Positions 8,700 to 17,851 of a stretch of DNA of 64,000 bases are shown here, piece after piece (position 1 is the stretch's first letter; the number at the start of each line of letters is the position of its first letter). Below the pieces are notes generated by a model, which saw only the letters and a program-made list of their open reading frames with translations, did no database searches and was not told the origin of the DNA. Source of the DNA: Holophagae bacterium (GTDB lineage: Bacteria; Acidobacteriota; Holophagae; Acanthopleuribacterales; Acanthopleuribacteraceae); NCBI GenBank assembly GCA_029263455.1, contig JAJCXM010000005.1, positions 1 to 64,000 of the forward strand, written 5' to 3'. The position numbers and the translations under genes were made by a program.

Positions 8700-9805
8700 G
8701 ATTAGTCTTTTTGTTCATCTTCTTGGCCCATTCGCTTTCGGCCCAGCAGCCCATCTCGCTTTGCGATTCGCGGCTTATGAGCCCAACTGGAGTCGGTGTC
8801 CTATCCATGGCGCTTAAGGGCAATCATCTTTATCTGGGCTTAGAGACTTCTATACATCAAGTTGATCTTGTTACTAGAACCCCACTACAATCTGGACTCG
8901 AAGAACATCGTATTACGGCGTTAGCCAGTGAAGGGCCCGATTTGTGGGCCGCCACGGTTTCGATATATAACCTAAATACACCCATTCTGTACAAGACCTC
9001 GCTGGATCATTTGGATCAGGTGCAAGTAGAGCACATATTCCCACCGGGCATCGGTCACGTTGAACGAATAAATCCACTAGACTCAACGCTCTCAATCGTC
9101 ACGGCGTTGGGTGTTTGGTACCGAGACGGATCAGACTGGCGCGATATTACGCCGCCAACAGGCCAATTCGTGGACTGTCAAATCGTGGGAAACCAGCTCA
9201 CTGCGCTTCTTATCGTCGACCAAAAAGCGCTTATCGTTTCGCGCGTCGACGGCCAATGGCAAGACTGGCCATGGGAAGTTGACATTCTGGAACCCACTTG
9301 TATGGCCACGCTAGGCAATGCCCTACTATGTGCCAACGCCTCCGGTTCGATTTACCAGGTCACAGAATCGAGCAGCTCAATCTGGGGTGCCAGTATGGAA
9401 CCCGACCCTTATGCCATGGTCTCTAATGGTCAACAAACTTGGATCGCCTACCGAGACAAATTGGTACTCGCCGAAAGGGATGGCAACCTTGTGAATCTGG
9501 TCCCAAGTTCAAACAACCTGGAGCCGGTGCATGTTTTCCTAGCTGAAAGCAACTTTTTCTATATTTGTCGAGCCAGTCGACCTTTCACGCCTGTGCCTTG
9601 CAATGGGCTTTACCACTGGAACTCACTAGGCAAACTCGACGTTGACGACAATGGCGTCATCGAAGCCCAGGATATTTCCGCTCTGATTGAGAGTTGGGGC
9701 GCCGCATTGAACGACCTCGACGACGATGGCGTTTTCTCAGCGGGCGATCTCGCTCTCGTTATGTCGGTCGTTGATTTTAATGATGTTAAGGACGCACCGG
9801 AATGA
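8696..9805 (+). CDS. Exported beta-propeller-like protein with C-terminal dockerin-type EF-hand pair
   Basis: The ATG at 8696 overlaps the rlpA stop and is followed by a signal peptide cut after LSAQQ (residues 1-17). Residues ~20-315 consist of repeated short beta segments (LYLGLE, LWAATV, QTWIAY) like a WD/two-component-regulator propeller, with few recognised motifs. Residues ~320-365 contain two calcium-binding loops, DVDDNGVIEAQDI and DLDDDGVFSAGDL, separated by about 19 residues, the spacing of a type I dockerin or related EF-hand module. The protein probably acts outside the cytoplasm. A dockerin would bind a cohesin: the secretin encoded at 43216 has a cohesin-like domain. That pairing is speculation. 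Confidence 0.7.
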   Translation: MRLVFLFIFLAHSLSAQQPISLCDSRLMSPTGVGVLSMALKGNHLYLGLETSIHQVDLVTRTPLQSGLEEHRITALASEGPDLWAATVSIYNLNTPILYKTSLDHLDQVQVEHIFPPGIGHVERINPLDSTLSIVTALGVWYRDGSDWRDITPPTGQFVDCQIVGNQLTALLIVDQKALIVSRVDGQWQDWPWEVDILEPTCMATLGNALLCANASGSIYQVTESSSSIWGASMEPDPYAMVSNGQQTWIAYRDKLVLAERDGNLVNLVPSSNNLEPVHVFLAESNFFYICRASRPFTPVPCNGLYHWNSLGKLDVDDNGVIEAQDISALIESWGAALNDLDDDGVFSAGDLALVMSVVDFNDVKDAPE

Positions 9806-9811
9806 GATAAG

Positions 9812-9828
9812 GATCACAAATAGTGATC
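9812..9828. repeat. Inverted repeat upstream of korA
   Basis: GATCAC and GTGATC form a perfect 6-base-pair inverted repeat around a 5-base centre. It lies directly after the dockerin-like gene stop and ~92 bases before korA. It has no T-run, so it is not an intrinsic terminator; it could be an operator for korAB. Confidence 0.3.
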
Positions 9829-9919
9829 GTTCGCCGTGATGGGTCTTTTCAAGCAACCCACGAATTGCGATGATAGGTTAGATACGGCAAATTGCGCCGT
9901 CGATAAGGAGAGGAAAAGC

Positions 9920-11752
9920 ATGACAAAAACCATTGATCGCACCGTTTTGGAGAATGCCATTATCCGGTTCTGCGGTGATTCAGGTGATGGGATGCAGCTG
10001 ACCGGTTCGCAATTTACAACCACATCAGCAAATCTGGGCAATGACATTGCAACCTTTCCCGATTTTCCAGCCGAGATTCGCGCACCGGCCGGGACCGTCC
10101 CGGGCGTTAGTGGCTTCCAAATCCATTTTTCGAGTCGTGACATACACACGCCTGGCGACCAACCGTCCGTCTTAGTTGCCATGAACCCTGCCGCACTCAA
10201 GGCTAACCTGAGTGATCTTGAACAGGGCGGACTATTAATCGTCAATACCGACGCATTCAGCAAAGTTAACCTCAAGAAGGCTGAATATGAGAGTAACCCA
10301 CTGGAGGACGGCTCCGTAGAACGGTTTCGCGTGATCAGAATTCCAATTACAGAGTTAACGCATCGAGCCGTTGCCGAAACTGGGCTCGCCAAAAAAGAAG
10401 CAGACCGTTGTAAGAACTTCTTTGCCTTAGGTATTGTTTATTACCTATTCGATCGCGACATGAACCTGACGCTTGAGTGGATCGAAAAGAAGTTCAAGAA
10501 GCGGGCCGACATCGCGGCGGCGAACCGCCTATCTCTGATAGCTGGCTATAACTATGCAGACACAACCGAAATTTTTACGACCTCGTACTCCGTTCCTGCA
10601 GCCGCCTTACCCAAAGGCAAATATCGCAGTATCACAGGTAACCAGGCCATTGCCATGGGCTTTGTGGCTGCCTCAAAACTATCTGATCGGACACTTTTTT
10701 ACGGATCCTATCCGATCACGCCTGCATCAGATGTTCTTCACGAGTTGGCGGCTCTTCGCCACTTCGGCGTCAAGACTTTTCAGGCAGAAGACGAAATAGC
10801 TGCGGTCTGCGCAGCAATTGGTGCCTCATTCGCAGGCTGCCTGGCTTTGACAGGCACCTCGGGGCCGGGAATTTGTTTGAAATCAGAGGCTATTAACTTG
10901 GCAATCATGACCGAACTGCCACTGGTGATCCTCAACGTGCAAAGAGCGGGCCCCTCAACCGGGATGCCCACCAAAACCGAGCAATCCGACCTACTCCAGG
11001 CGATGTATGGCCGTAACGGAGACTCGCCCCTTGTCGTGATGGCACCAGCCACACCATCCGAATGCTTTCACTATGGAATTGAGGCGTTTCGAATCGCAAC
11101 CAAATTCATGGTCCCGGTGATCTTGTTGAGTGACGGCTTCTTAGCCAACGGTGCGGAACCATGGGCGATTCCTAGCTCGGACAGTCTGCCCACCTTCAAT
11201 GTGCAAAATATTGCCGCTCACGCGCCGTATCAACCGTTCGAGCGTGACCCAGAAACCCTCGCTCGCGGCTGGGCCGTTCCAGGAACCGCAGGTTTGGAAC
11301 ACCGAATCGGAGGCTTAGAGAAAGCCGATATAACCGGCAACGTAAGCTACGATCCCATCAATCACGAAAAGATGACCTATTACCGAGCAGAGAAAGTTGC
11401 ACGCGTCGCCCATGACATCCCGCAACTGGAAGTCTACGGCGATCAAGACGCGGACACACTAGTTGTCGGTTGGGGTAGTACCTACGGCTCGTTACTAACC
11501 GCAATCAACGCACTCAACAGTAATGGCAAATCGGTTGCTGGCGCCCACTTCAGATACCTCAACCCTTTCCCTGTTAATACAGAAGCGGTGCTTCGCCAAT
11601 ATAAACGCGTCATCGTGGCAGAAATCAATACCGGTCAACTGGATTTCATGATCAAAGGAAAATACAACATCGCTACGACACCTTTCCAGTGTGTCCAGGG
11701 CAAACCGCTCTACGTCTCAGACCTAGACAAATTCATTCGCCTTCACCTTTAA
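9920..11752 (+). CDS. korA: 2-oxoacid:ferredoxin oxidoreductase, alpha subunit (fused gamma-alpha)
   Basis: The start at 9920 follows AAGGAGAGG; an in-frame ATG at 9836 has no ribosome site. The ~610-residue chain begins with the gamma-type domain ([15 protein letters not shown] near residue 18, then [19 protein letters not shown]). It continues with the alpha pyrimidine-binding domain ([51 protein letters not shown], and [17 protein letters not shown]). This is the two-subunit KorAB arrangement that oxidatively decarboxylates 2-oxoglutarate to succinyl-CoA, reducing ferredoxin, or runs reductively. Pairs with korB ten bases downstream. Pyruvate or other 2-oxoacid specificity cannot be excluded. 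Confidence 0.93.
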   Translation: MTKTIDRTVLENAIIRFCGDSGDGMQLTGSQFTTTSANLGNDIATFPDFPAEIRAPAGTVPGVSGFQIHFSSRDIHTPGDQPSVLVAMNPAALKANLSDLEQGGLLIVNTDAFSKVNLKKAEYESNPLEDGSVERFRVIRIPITELTHRAVAETGLAKKEADRCKNFFALGIVYYLFDRDMNLTLEWIEKKFKKRADIAAANRLSLIAGYNYADTTEIFTTSYSVPAAALPKGKYRSITGNQAIAMGFVAASKLSDRTLFYGSYPITPASDVLHELAALRHFGVKTFQAEDEIAAVCAAIGASFAGCLALTGTSGPGICLKSEAINLAIMTELPLVILNVQRAGPSTGMPTKTEQSDLLQAMYGRNGDSPLVVMAPATPSECFHYGIEAFRIATKFMVPVILLSDGFLANGAEPWAIPSSDSLPTFNVQNIAAHAPYQPFERDPETLARGWAVPGTAGLEHRIGGLEKADITGNVSYDPINHEKMTYYRAEKVARVAHDIPQLEVYGDQDADTLVVGWGSTYGSLLTAINALNSNGKSVAGAHFRYLNPFPVNTEAVLRQYKRVIVAEINTGQLDFMIKGKYNIATTPFQCVQGKPLYVSDLDKFIRLHL

Positions 11753-11762
11753 GGAGCAAGCC

Positions 11763-12776
11763 ATGACCGAATCGACGACACTCAAGAAGAAAGATTTTCA
11801 ATCGGATCAAATTGTCCGATGGTGTCCCGGCTGCGGTGATTACGCCATCTTGTCAGCTATCCAGAGTGTTATGCCCGATCTGGGCGTTGCCAAAGAGAAC
11901 ATTGTATTTGTGTCAGGAATTGGGTGTTCGAGCCGGTTCCCCTACTACATGGACACCTTTGGATTTCACACCATTCATGGGCGCGCTCCAGCGTTGGCAA
12001 CCGGTGTCAAGTTAGCTAACCCTGATTTAAGTGTTTGGATGATTACAGGTGACGGCGACGGCTTATCCATTGGCGGAAACCACCTCATCCACATCCTCAG
12101 ACGTAATGTCGACATAAACATACTGCTCTTTAATAACAAGGTTTATGGCTTAACCAAAGGACAGTACAGTCCGACCTCAGATCAAGGTATGAAAACAAAA
12201 TCTAGTCCAGATGGTTCGCTTGAGTACCCAATTAATCCCATTCGTATCGCGTTGGCATCAGAAGCGTCGTTTGTGGCGCGCACATATGACACCAACATCA
12301 AACATATGAACGAAACTTTTAAAGCGGCAGCAGAACACAAAGGTACCTCCTTTGTAGAGATCCTTCAGAACTGCGTTATTTTTAACAAGGACATCTTCAA
12401 CGAAGTCTACGACAAGGATGTACGCCAAGATCACATGATCCATTTAGAAGACGGTGAACCGTTGGTATTTGGGTCCGAGAAAAAACAGGGCGTTTTCTTT
12501 GACGGCGTCAGCATGGTCACCAGAGCATTAGAAGAAGAGAATTCTCCAGCAGGACTTATGGTTCATGATTCCCGAAAACATGCTCCTTTTTATCCCAACT
12601 TGTTGGCATCCATGGAGTTTCCACAATTCCCAGTCCCAGTTGGCGTGTTTAAACGTGTAGAGCGACCGACTTACGAATCGATGCTTTGCAAGCAAATCGA
12701 CGTTGCCAAGCAGAAAAAGGGCACGCCAACCTTGGACTCACTGTTCCAAGCTGGAGAGACTTGGAACATTGTCTGA
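11763..12776 (+). CDS. korB: 2-oxoacid:ferredoxin oxidoreductase, beta subunit (TPP-binding)
   Basis: 337 residues, ATG after AAGGAG. The thiamine-pyrophosphate domain is clear: WCPGCGDYAIL with cluster cysteines near residue 20, GIGCSSRFPYYMDTFGFHTIHGRAPALATG, the TPP/Mg motif GDGDGLSIGGNHL, and NNKVYGLTKGQYSPTS. In the family two cysteines of CPGC, one of GCSS and a later cysteine bind a [4Fe-4S] cluster; the first ones are present. With KorA it forms the heterodimeric CoA-acylating enzyme linking the TCA cycle to ferredoxin. Full length. Its last bases overlap the probable start of the DUF2238 gene. Confidence 0.94.
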   Translation: MTESTTLKKKDFQSDQIVRWCPGCGDYAILSAIQSVMPDLGVAKENIVFVSGIGCSSRFPYYMDTFGFHTIHGRAPALATGVKLANPDLSVWMITGDGDGLSIGGNHLIHILRRNVDINILLFNNKVYGLTKGQYSPTSDQGMKTKSSPDGSLEYPINPIRIALASEASFVARTYDTNIKHMNETFKAAAEHKGTSFVEILQNCVIFNKDIFNEVYDKDVRQDHMIHLEDGEPLVFGSEKKQGVFFDGVSMVTRALEEENSPAGLMVHDSRKHAPFYPNLLASMEFPQFPVPVGVFKRVERPTYESMLCKQIDVAKQKKGTPTLDSLFQAGETWNIV

Positions 12777-13386
12777 TCAAACGAGCTGGAAAGAACCGCT
12801 TACCTTAGCTGCTATTGCATTCATTGCTTTATGTATATCAGGGATCAACCCATTCGATCGTCTCACTTGGTGGTTGGAGGTAGCGCCGGTATTGATTGCA
12901 ATGCCTATCCTCTTCATGACAGCGAAACAATTTAGGCTGAGCCCACTGCTGTATAGACTCATTTTGATCCACGCATTGATTTTGATCGTAGGTGGACATT
13001 ACACCTACGCCAACGTGCCAATCGGTCACTGGTTCCAAGAGGCATTTGGTTTGGCAAGAAACCATTACGATCGCTTGGGGCATTTGGCTCAGGGTTTCAT
13101 ACCGGCAATCTTGGCTAGAGAATTGATCATCCGACATCTGGGTAGACTTCCGAAGAAATGGCTCACCCTTTTTGTCGTTAGTATTTGTCTCGCCTTCAGC
13201 GCATTCTATGAGATGTTGGAGTGGTGGACTGCTGTCGCTGGAGGCGGCTCGGCCGAAGCCTTTCTGGGCACACAAGGCGATGTCTGGGATACCCAGTGGG
13301 ATATGTTCCTAGCTGCAATTGGTGCCTGTTCTGCGCTATTACTATTGTCGCGCACACATGACCGGTCACTATCGCAGGTGCAATGA
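12769..13386 (+). CDS. DUF2238 (YjdF-like) inner membrane protein
   Basis: The most credible start is TTG at 12769, overlapping the korB stop and preceded by GGAGAG; an in-frame ATG at 12703 would lie wholly inside korB. About 205 residues with five to six hydrophobic segments. The family signature is visible: GGHYTYANVPIG, then NHYDRLGHLAQGF, and FYEMLEWW followed by GTQGDVWDTQWDM, as in YjdF/DUF2238. The conserved histidines, acids and tryptophans suggest a metal or cofactor site within the membrane, but no function is established for the family. Coupling to korB is positional only. Confidence 0.85.
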   Translation: MSDQTSWKEPLTLAAIAFIALCISGINPFDRLTWWLEVAPVLIAMPILFMTAKQFRLSPLLYRLILIHALILIVGGHYTYANVPIGHWFQEAFGLARNHYDRLGHLAQGFIPAILARELIIRHLGRLPKKWLTLFVVSICLAFSAFYEMLEWWTAVAGGGSAEAFLGTQGDVWDTQWDMFLAAIGACSALLLLSRTHDRSLSQVQ

Positions 13387-13425
13387 CGCCTGTTTCCAGC
13401 AACGCAATTTGGAGTCGATGAATCC

Positions 13426-13845
13426 ATGTCAAGAAGACGCAGTGGCCCTCCCAAAATAGTCGTTGTAATCGGTGTCCTAGTTGGACTCGCCATCGTTGCT
13501 GTAACCTTCAAGGACCAGATGCCTGTAATCGAGTCTCTATTCGGCGGCACCGATGAATTAGCTCTTGAGAAACATATCTACCAAATCTCACTGGACGCTT
13601 TGAAACAACGCATCAATAAGCCATCAAAAGCCAAGTTCCTATCCTTGAACCAAGGCGCAAAAGACGTACAGTACGACGCCAAAGACGGCATATACGTCGT
13701 TGATTCCTGGTTTCGTATGGCCAATCACTTTGATGCACTTGAAGAGACAAGGTTCATTAGTCACGTCGCGCTATCAGGAGACGAGCCTTATGTATTGACG
13801 ATCAACGTCCATCAAGGTGGCTACGGTCGAGATCGCGTTGACTGA
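13426..13845 (+). CDS. Small membrane-anchored protein, unknown function
   Basis: 139 residues: a basic N-terminus (SRRRSGPPK), one membrane span at residues ~11-27, then a soluble extracytoplasmic domain of about 110 residues with mixed helix and strand. A KAKFLSLNQGAKDV segment followed by KDGIYVVDSWFRMANHFDALEETRF resembles small proteins that monitor amino-acid changes between envelope subunits, but I do not recognise a family. The ATG follows a purine-poor leader. Its 3' end overlaps the convergent sigma-factor gene by 25 bases. Confidence 0.65.
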   Translation: MSRRRSGPPKIVVVIGVLVGLAIVAVTFKDQMPVIESLFGGTDELALEKHIYQISLDALKQRINKPSKAKFLSLNQGAKDVQYDAKDGIYVVDSWFRMANHFDALEETRFISHVALSGDEPYVLTINVHQGGYGRDRVD

Positions 13846-15062
13846 CAAGCCATTTGTCTTTGATCAATAAAAAGGGAAACAGACTCATTGCGACACAATA
13901 GTCTGGCTTGTTCAAAAGACGCCTGAACATCGGCGCTTGCGCCCTGGGTCCGGTACAACAACTCGGCTTTCACCAAGTAGAAATAGTCGTAATCGTGTAG
14001 GTTTGTTTCAAGGGCGTTAAGCTCCGCCAAGCCTTGGCCAAACGATCGTCCGAATGCGATCGCTACCGCACGATTCAATTGCGCGATTGGACTTGGGAAT
14101 CGCGTAATCAGCTGATCATACAGGTCGATGATGCGCCGCCAATCCGTCGCTTCAAAACAGTCAGCTAAGGTGTGAAGTGAGGCGATTTCGGCTTCGATAT
14201 GGTATCGGCTCCGATGAGAACCTCGTGCAGATCGGCCTAGGTAAACAACGCCGCGACCAATTCGCTGTTTGTCCCACTTAGATCGATCTTGCTGCAATAG
14301 GGTCAAATGCCCCAATCTCGCGGGAAAACGTGCTGCTGAAAAATGCATAAGCGCTGCGAGCGCATCCGTTGCGGGCGATGCCGTTCGCTTGTGCTCAGCA
14401 AGTGTCTCCAATAGGTACAGGCACTCAAGAGCCATGTCTTCGCGCATCAATTCATCGCCAGCTAGCGCATGATGCGCTTCATTGAACATCGCGTAAAAAA
14501 CCTCTAGTACAGATTCTAGACGCGCATCTAAGTCGCTCGGATCCGGCAACTTAATGCCTATGTCACCCGACCTAAATTTGCGCTTACAACGTACAATCCG
14601 CTGCGCAACCGTCGATTCGTTCATTCTCAAAGCACGACCTATTTCCGACGTACTGAATCCAAAAACTAGCTTCAGGGTCAATGCTATTCGGCTCTCCGCA
14701 GAGAAGCTAGGATGACAGGTAGCGAAAGCCATCGAAATGCGGTCATCGTCGATTTCGCCCTGGAAACAAGCTTCATCCGGCTGTTTTGCCTGGTTCTGAT
14801 CATCAAAATCAGCCTGTTTCTTGAGACGCCTCAGATTATCAATACATCGATTATTGGCGACATGAGAAAGCCACGCCACGGGTTCACGAGGAACGCCGTG
14901 GAATGGCCATAATTTCAGGGCTCGAACCAGCGCGTCGTGTACGGCGTCTTCGGCCAGATCAATATTCTGCTGGCCGTAGCGAGCAGTCAGGCGAGCAATC
15001 AGGCGGCCTGATTCACGGCGAAACACTTGATCTACCAGCTCATTTACCTGATGGCTCGACAT
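13821..15062 (-). CDS. ECF sigma factor, ECF42 type with C-terminal TPR-like extension
   Basis: 413 residues. Sigma region 2 (residues ~10-75: DLAEDAVHDALVRALKLWP, then AWLSHVANNRCIDNLRR) and region 4 (residues ~115-165: LTLKLVFGFSTSEIGRALRMNESTVAQRIVRCKRKF) are clear. The remaining ~240 residues form the helical extension characteristic of ECF42 (FNEAHHAL, then LAALMHFSAAR, and IIDLYDQLITRFPSPIAQLNRAVA), needed for activity in characterised members. No anti-sigma factor gene is adjacent; ECF42 sigmas pair with DGPF/YCII proteins, as here ten bases upstream. It probably directs transcription of its own operon from the promoter at 15480-15506. Confidence 0.92.
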   Translation of the reverse strand: MSSHQVNELVDQVFRRESGRLIARLTARYGQQNIDLAEDAVHDALVRALKLWPFHGVPREPVAWLSHVANNRCIDNLRRLKKQADFDDQNQAKQPDEACFQGEIDDDRISMAFATCHPSFSAESRIALTLKLVFGFSTSEIGRALRMNESTVAQRIVRCKRKFRSGDIGIKLPDPSDLDARLESVLEVFYAMFNEAHHALAGDELMREDMALECLYLLETLAEHKRTASPATDALAALMHFSAARFPARLGHLTLLQQDRSKWDKQRIGRGVVYLGRSARGSHRSRYHIEAEIASLHTLADCFEATDWRRIIDLYDQLITRFPSPIAQLNRAVAIAFGRSFGQGLAELNALETNLHDYDYFYLVKAELLYRTQGASADVQASFEQARLLCRNESVSLFIDQRQMACQSTRSRP

Positions 15063-15072
15063 GGTTACGGCT

Positions 15073-15429
15073 TTACTCTTTGCCCATCTGATCCACTAGT
15101 CGGACTTCAATACGCCCAAACTCAAGGTGTGGGCAGCTAGAACTTATCTTTACTGCCTCCTGATAATCCTTTGCCTGGACGATGAAATAGCCGCCAATCA
15201 ATTCCTTGGCTTCTGCATAGGGACCGTCCATCACGTGCAATCCTTGGTCGTCACGGTGCACGTGTCGACCGCCTTCGTCACTAAGCTTAATGCTAGAAAT
15301 AAGCTGTTCCTGTTTCTCGAGCTGCATGCTCCAGTCCTGGTATTTGCCGATGATCGCTTGCATCTCTTGTGGCGAAATTGTCGCAAATGCAGAAGGGTTC
15401 TCGTGTAGTAACAACATGTATTGGTTCAT
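15073..15429 (-). CDS. YCII/DGPF-family protein, partner of the ECF42 sigma factor
   Basis: 118 residues. The start at 15429 is placed after AGGAGAG and gives the usual MNQYMLLLHE opening; an in-frame ATG at 15444 overlaps that ribosome site. The YCII fold is indicated by the N-terminal strand, GGRHVHRDDQGLHVMDGPYAEAKELIGGYFIVQA (DGPYAE is the DGPF motif variant) and the terminal IEVRLV strand. Members are small, ferredoxin-like proteins; the biochemical role is unknown. Gene order DGPF then sigma factor is typical of ECF42 loci. Confidence 0.9.
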   Translation of the reverse strand: MNQYMLLLHENPSAFATISPQEMQAIIGKYQDWSMQLEKQEQLISSIKLSDEGGRHVHRDDQGLHVMDGPYAEAKELIGGYFIVQAKDYQEAVKISSSCPHLEFGRIEVRLVDQMGKE

Positions 15430-15479
15430 AGGGGCTCTCCTCATTGGTTATTGACGCCTGATGTGCGTTTGTAAGGAGT

Positions 15480-15506
15480 GACGAACGACGCGCGTCTTTT
15501 TCGACA
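15480..15506 (-). promoter_or_regulatory. Candidate ECF42 autoregulated promoter
   Basis: On the minus strand TGTCGA (15506-15501) is followed after exactly 17 bases by CGTC (15483-15480), about 50 bases upstream of the YCII start. As I recall, published ECF42 target promoters have TGTCGA at -35 and CGWC at -10. The match in sequence, orientation and position supports autoregulation of the YCII-sigma operon. Confidence 0.6.
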
Positions 15507-15546
15507 TCGAGTCGCGAATAATTGACATTAACAAGTTCGCCTAATC

Positions 15547-17763
15547 TTACGACTGGCGTTCGTAGCTCAGTACGCCCTTTGTTTTTCGCAATGCTACAAA
15601 CACTTTCTCTAGATGATCAAGCGTATGGATCTCTATCACTAGGTCAAAAATGCCCATGCTTCGCCCTGTATCTACAGACGCCTTGAATTGCTTGACATTG
15701 GTTTTCGACGAGGCAATTGCTTGGGATATATCAGCGATCATTCCCGGTCGATCCTCCGTGTAAACGCGGACCCGGACACTGAAGATCTGTTTTTCCGACG
15801 ATTTGTCCCAGTCCACATCAATGCGGCGCTCATGGCTAACACCCATCTGCGTCAGTGTCTTGCAGTCGGCTTTATGGACCGCAACACCGCGCCCCCTGGT
15901 GATGTAGCCCACCACCGGATCGCCAATGATCGGTTTACAACACTTAGCCAAATAAACCAACACATCACTTTGTCCACGGACCGTTACTTGCTGGTTCGAG
16001 CGTTTGGTAATTCTGTTAATTGCCCGTTTAATACGGCTCTCGCGAATATCTTTTGCACTGCGTTTGTCTTTTGATTCTTCAGGTAAAAAGGGCTCGATCG
16101 CCTTTGTAGGCGTAATCCGTCCAAATCCAATTGACGAATAAAAGTCCTCCAACTTCTTGACCTGAAATGCGCTCAGATGCTTTTGAATGGCTTCTTTCGT
16201 CACTGTTTTGATAGGTATCTTTTTGCGACGTAGCTCGCGATCAAATATTTTCTTGCCAAGGTCGATCGATTGCTTCTTCTCTTCCGTTCTCAACCACTGA
16301 CGAATCTTATTGCGGGCAGACGCCGTTTTTACAATCTTAAGCCACTCTTGTGAGGGCTTCTGCGAATTCGAGGTTAGGATCTCGACGATATTGCCACTCT
16401 GCAAGGGGCTTTTCAGGCTAATCATTTTGCCATCCACCTTAGCGCCCGTGGTGCGATGACCAAGTTCGGTATGGATCATATAGGCAAAATCAAGAGGCGT
16501 AGCCTCTTTGGGTAGGGTCTTTATTTCACCTGCCGGCGTAAAGACAAGGATTTCGTCTCTCTGCAGTTCGCCCTTAATGGTCTCGAGAAACTCGTGAGCA
16601 TCCTTGACCTCCATTTGTTCGTCGGCTAGTTTCTTGAGCCATTTCGTGTAGTCCACTTTGCCAAGTGACATCAAGCGACCGTTCTTATAGGTCCAATGAG
16701 CGGCGACCCCTTCTTCGGCAATGCGATGCATCATGACCGTTCGGATCTGGACTTCAAACGGCGTTCCGGTTTCACTAATTAAGGTGGTGTGAAGAGACTG
16801 ATAGAGATTGGGTTTTGGCGTCGCAATAAAATCCTTGAAGCGACCTGGGATAGGCCGCCATCGTTCGTGGAGGATACCCAGCATGGCGTAGCAGTCTTGG
16901 ACAGAATGAACGAGGATCCTGAATGCGTAGTAGTCGTAAATGCCTTCAATGGTCGTTTTTTTGTTTACCAATTTGTTGTAGATCGAATAGTGAGACTTGA
17001 TACGACTAGCCACGTTGCCTTCGATCTGATTGGAAGCCAACAAATCCTGCACCAGACCAGTCACATGGTCGACCATATGCCGGTTCTTCTTGTTTCGACT
17101 CAATAATTGGTCGTTCAGTTGCTTGAAGGCTTCCGGTTTCAGGTTCTGAAACGACAACTCTTCTAATTCCGCTTTAAAATGGCTCATACCTATGCGATGA
17201 GCCAATGGGGCATAGATCTCCAATGTCTCCTGGCTTATTCGTTGCCGCTTGTCTTCCCTGAGAAACGAGAGCGTGCGCATATTGTGCAAACGGTCAGCCA
17301 ATTTGACAATCAGCACCCGGATGTCTTTTGACATGGCCAAAATCATCTTGCGGTAGTTCTCGGCTTGCGCAACATGCTGGTCGCGAAACTTCATCTTACT
17401 GATTTTGCTTACGCCATCCACGATGATGGAAAGGGATCCGCCAAAATCACGCGCCAAATCTTCAACCGTGATCGCACTATCTTCCAGCACATCATGTAGG
17501 AAGCCAGCCGCAACGGTTTCCAGGTCCAATTTGCTCTTGGCAAGGATCAGTGCGACTTCTGTGGGGTGCGTAAAATAAGCTTCCCCCGACTGCCTTACTT
17601 GACCATCGTGCGCTTTAGAGCCAATCTCAAATGCTTTTTCTAGATAGGCTGTTGCCGCGTCGGGATGATGATTCAATACTTCGCTAGCGACGTCCTCGAG
17701 ACCAACCGCAGAACGGCTATTGATCAGGCTCGCCATAGACGACATTGCTTTTTTGAGAACCAT
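15547..17763 (-). CDS. rel: Bifunctional (p)ppGpp synthetase/hydrolase (Rel/SpoT)
   Basis: 738 residues with the full long RSH layout: HD hydrolase domain (QSGEAYFTHPTEVALIL, HDVLED near residue 90, KLADRLHNMRTL); synthetase domain (YDYYAFRILV, GRFKDFIATPKPNLYQSLHTT near residue 308, EVQIRT); TGS domain (VFTPAGEIKTLPKEATPLDFAY); CC segment (YLAKCCKPIIGDPVVGY); and C-terminal ACT (VRVYTEDRPGMIADI). The RFKD motif, rather than ExDD, marks a bifunctional enzyme. It makes and degrades the stringent alarmone in response to starvation. Last gene of the minus-strand run after secF; two hairpin-forming repeats lie directly upstream. Confidence 0.95.
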   Translation of the reverse strand: MVLKKAMSSMASLINSRSAVGLEDVASEVLNHHPDAATAYLEKAFEIGSKAHDGQVRQSGEAYFTHPTEVALILAKSKLDLETVAAGFLHDVLEDSAITVEDLARDFGGSLSIIVDGVSKISKMKFRDQHVAQAENYRKMILAMSKDIRVLIVKLADRLHNMRTLSFLREDKRQRISQETLEIYAPLAHRIGMSHFKAELEELSFQNLKPEAFKQLNDQLLSRNKKNRHMVDHVTGLVQDLLASNQIEGNVASRIKSHYSIYNKLVNKKTTIEGIYDYYAFRILVHSVQDCYAMLGILHERWRPIPGRFKDFIATPKPNLYQSLHTTLISETGTPFEVQIRTVMMHRIAEEGVAAHWTYKNGRLMSLGKVDYTKWLKKLADEQMEVKDAHEFLETIKGELQRDEILVFTPAGEIKTLPKEATPLDFAYMIHTELGHRTTGAKVDGKMISLKSPLQSGNIVEILTSNSQKPSQEWLKIVKTASARNKIRQWLRTEEKKQSIDLGKKIFDRELRRKKIPIKTVTKEAIQKHLSAFQVKKLEDFYSSIGFGRITPTKAIEPFLPEESKDKRSAKDIRESRIKRAINRITKRSNQQVTVRGQSDVLVYLAKCCKPIIGDPVVGYITRGRGVAVHKADCKTLTQMGVSHERRIDVDWDKSSEKQIFSVRVRVYTEDRPGMIADISQAIASSKTNVKQFKASVDTGRSMGIFDLVIEIHTLDHLEKVFVALRKTKGVLSYERQS

Positions 17764-17764
17764 T

Positions 17765-17776
17765 GGGGTTAACCCC
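17765..17776 (-). promoter_or_regulatory. GC-rich palindrome covering the rel ribosome-binding region
   Basis: GGGGTTAACCCC is a perfect 12-base palindrome one base upstream of the rel ATG. As RNA it could pair four G-C pairs around a UUAA loop and would hide the AGGGG that serves as the only purine-rich site before the start. It could modulate rel translation. Confidence 0.4.
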
Positions 17777-17793
17777 TACCGCAGATACACGAA

Positions 17794-17813
17794 CGGGACT
17801 CCGAAGAGTCCCG
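17794..17813 (-). promoter_or_regulatory. UUCG-capped hairpin between secF and rel
   Basis: On the minus strand CGGGACTC and GAGTCCCG enclose TTCG, giving an 8-base-pair stem capped by a C(UUCG)G tetraloop, an exceptionally stable hairpin. It lies 39 bases after the secF stop and 31 bases before the rel start. No T-run follows, so an intrinsic terminator is unlikely; mRNA stabilisation or processing is possible. Confidence 0.5.
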
Positions 17814-17851
17814 ATGCGATGTGTCTAATATGGCCGGTTCGGGCTATATTT

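Noticed and set aside
13821-13845. 25-base overlap of convergent genes as a sign of frameshift
   Set aside because: Both proteins end naturally and the sigma factor has the length and extension of its family, so the overlap seems genuine.
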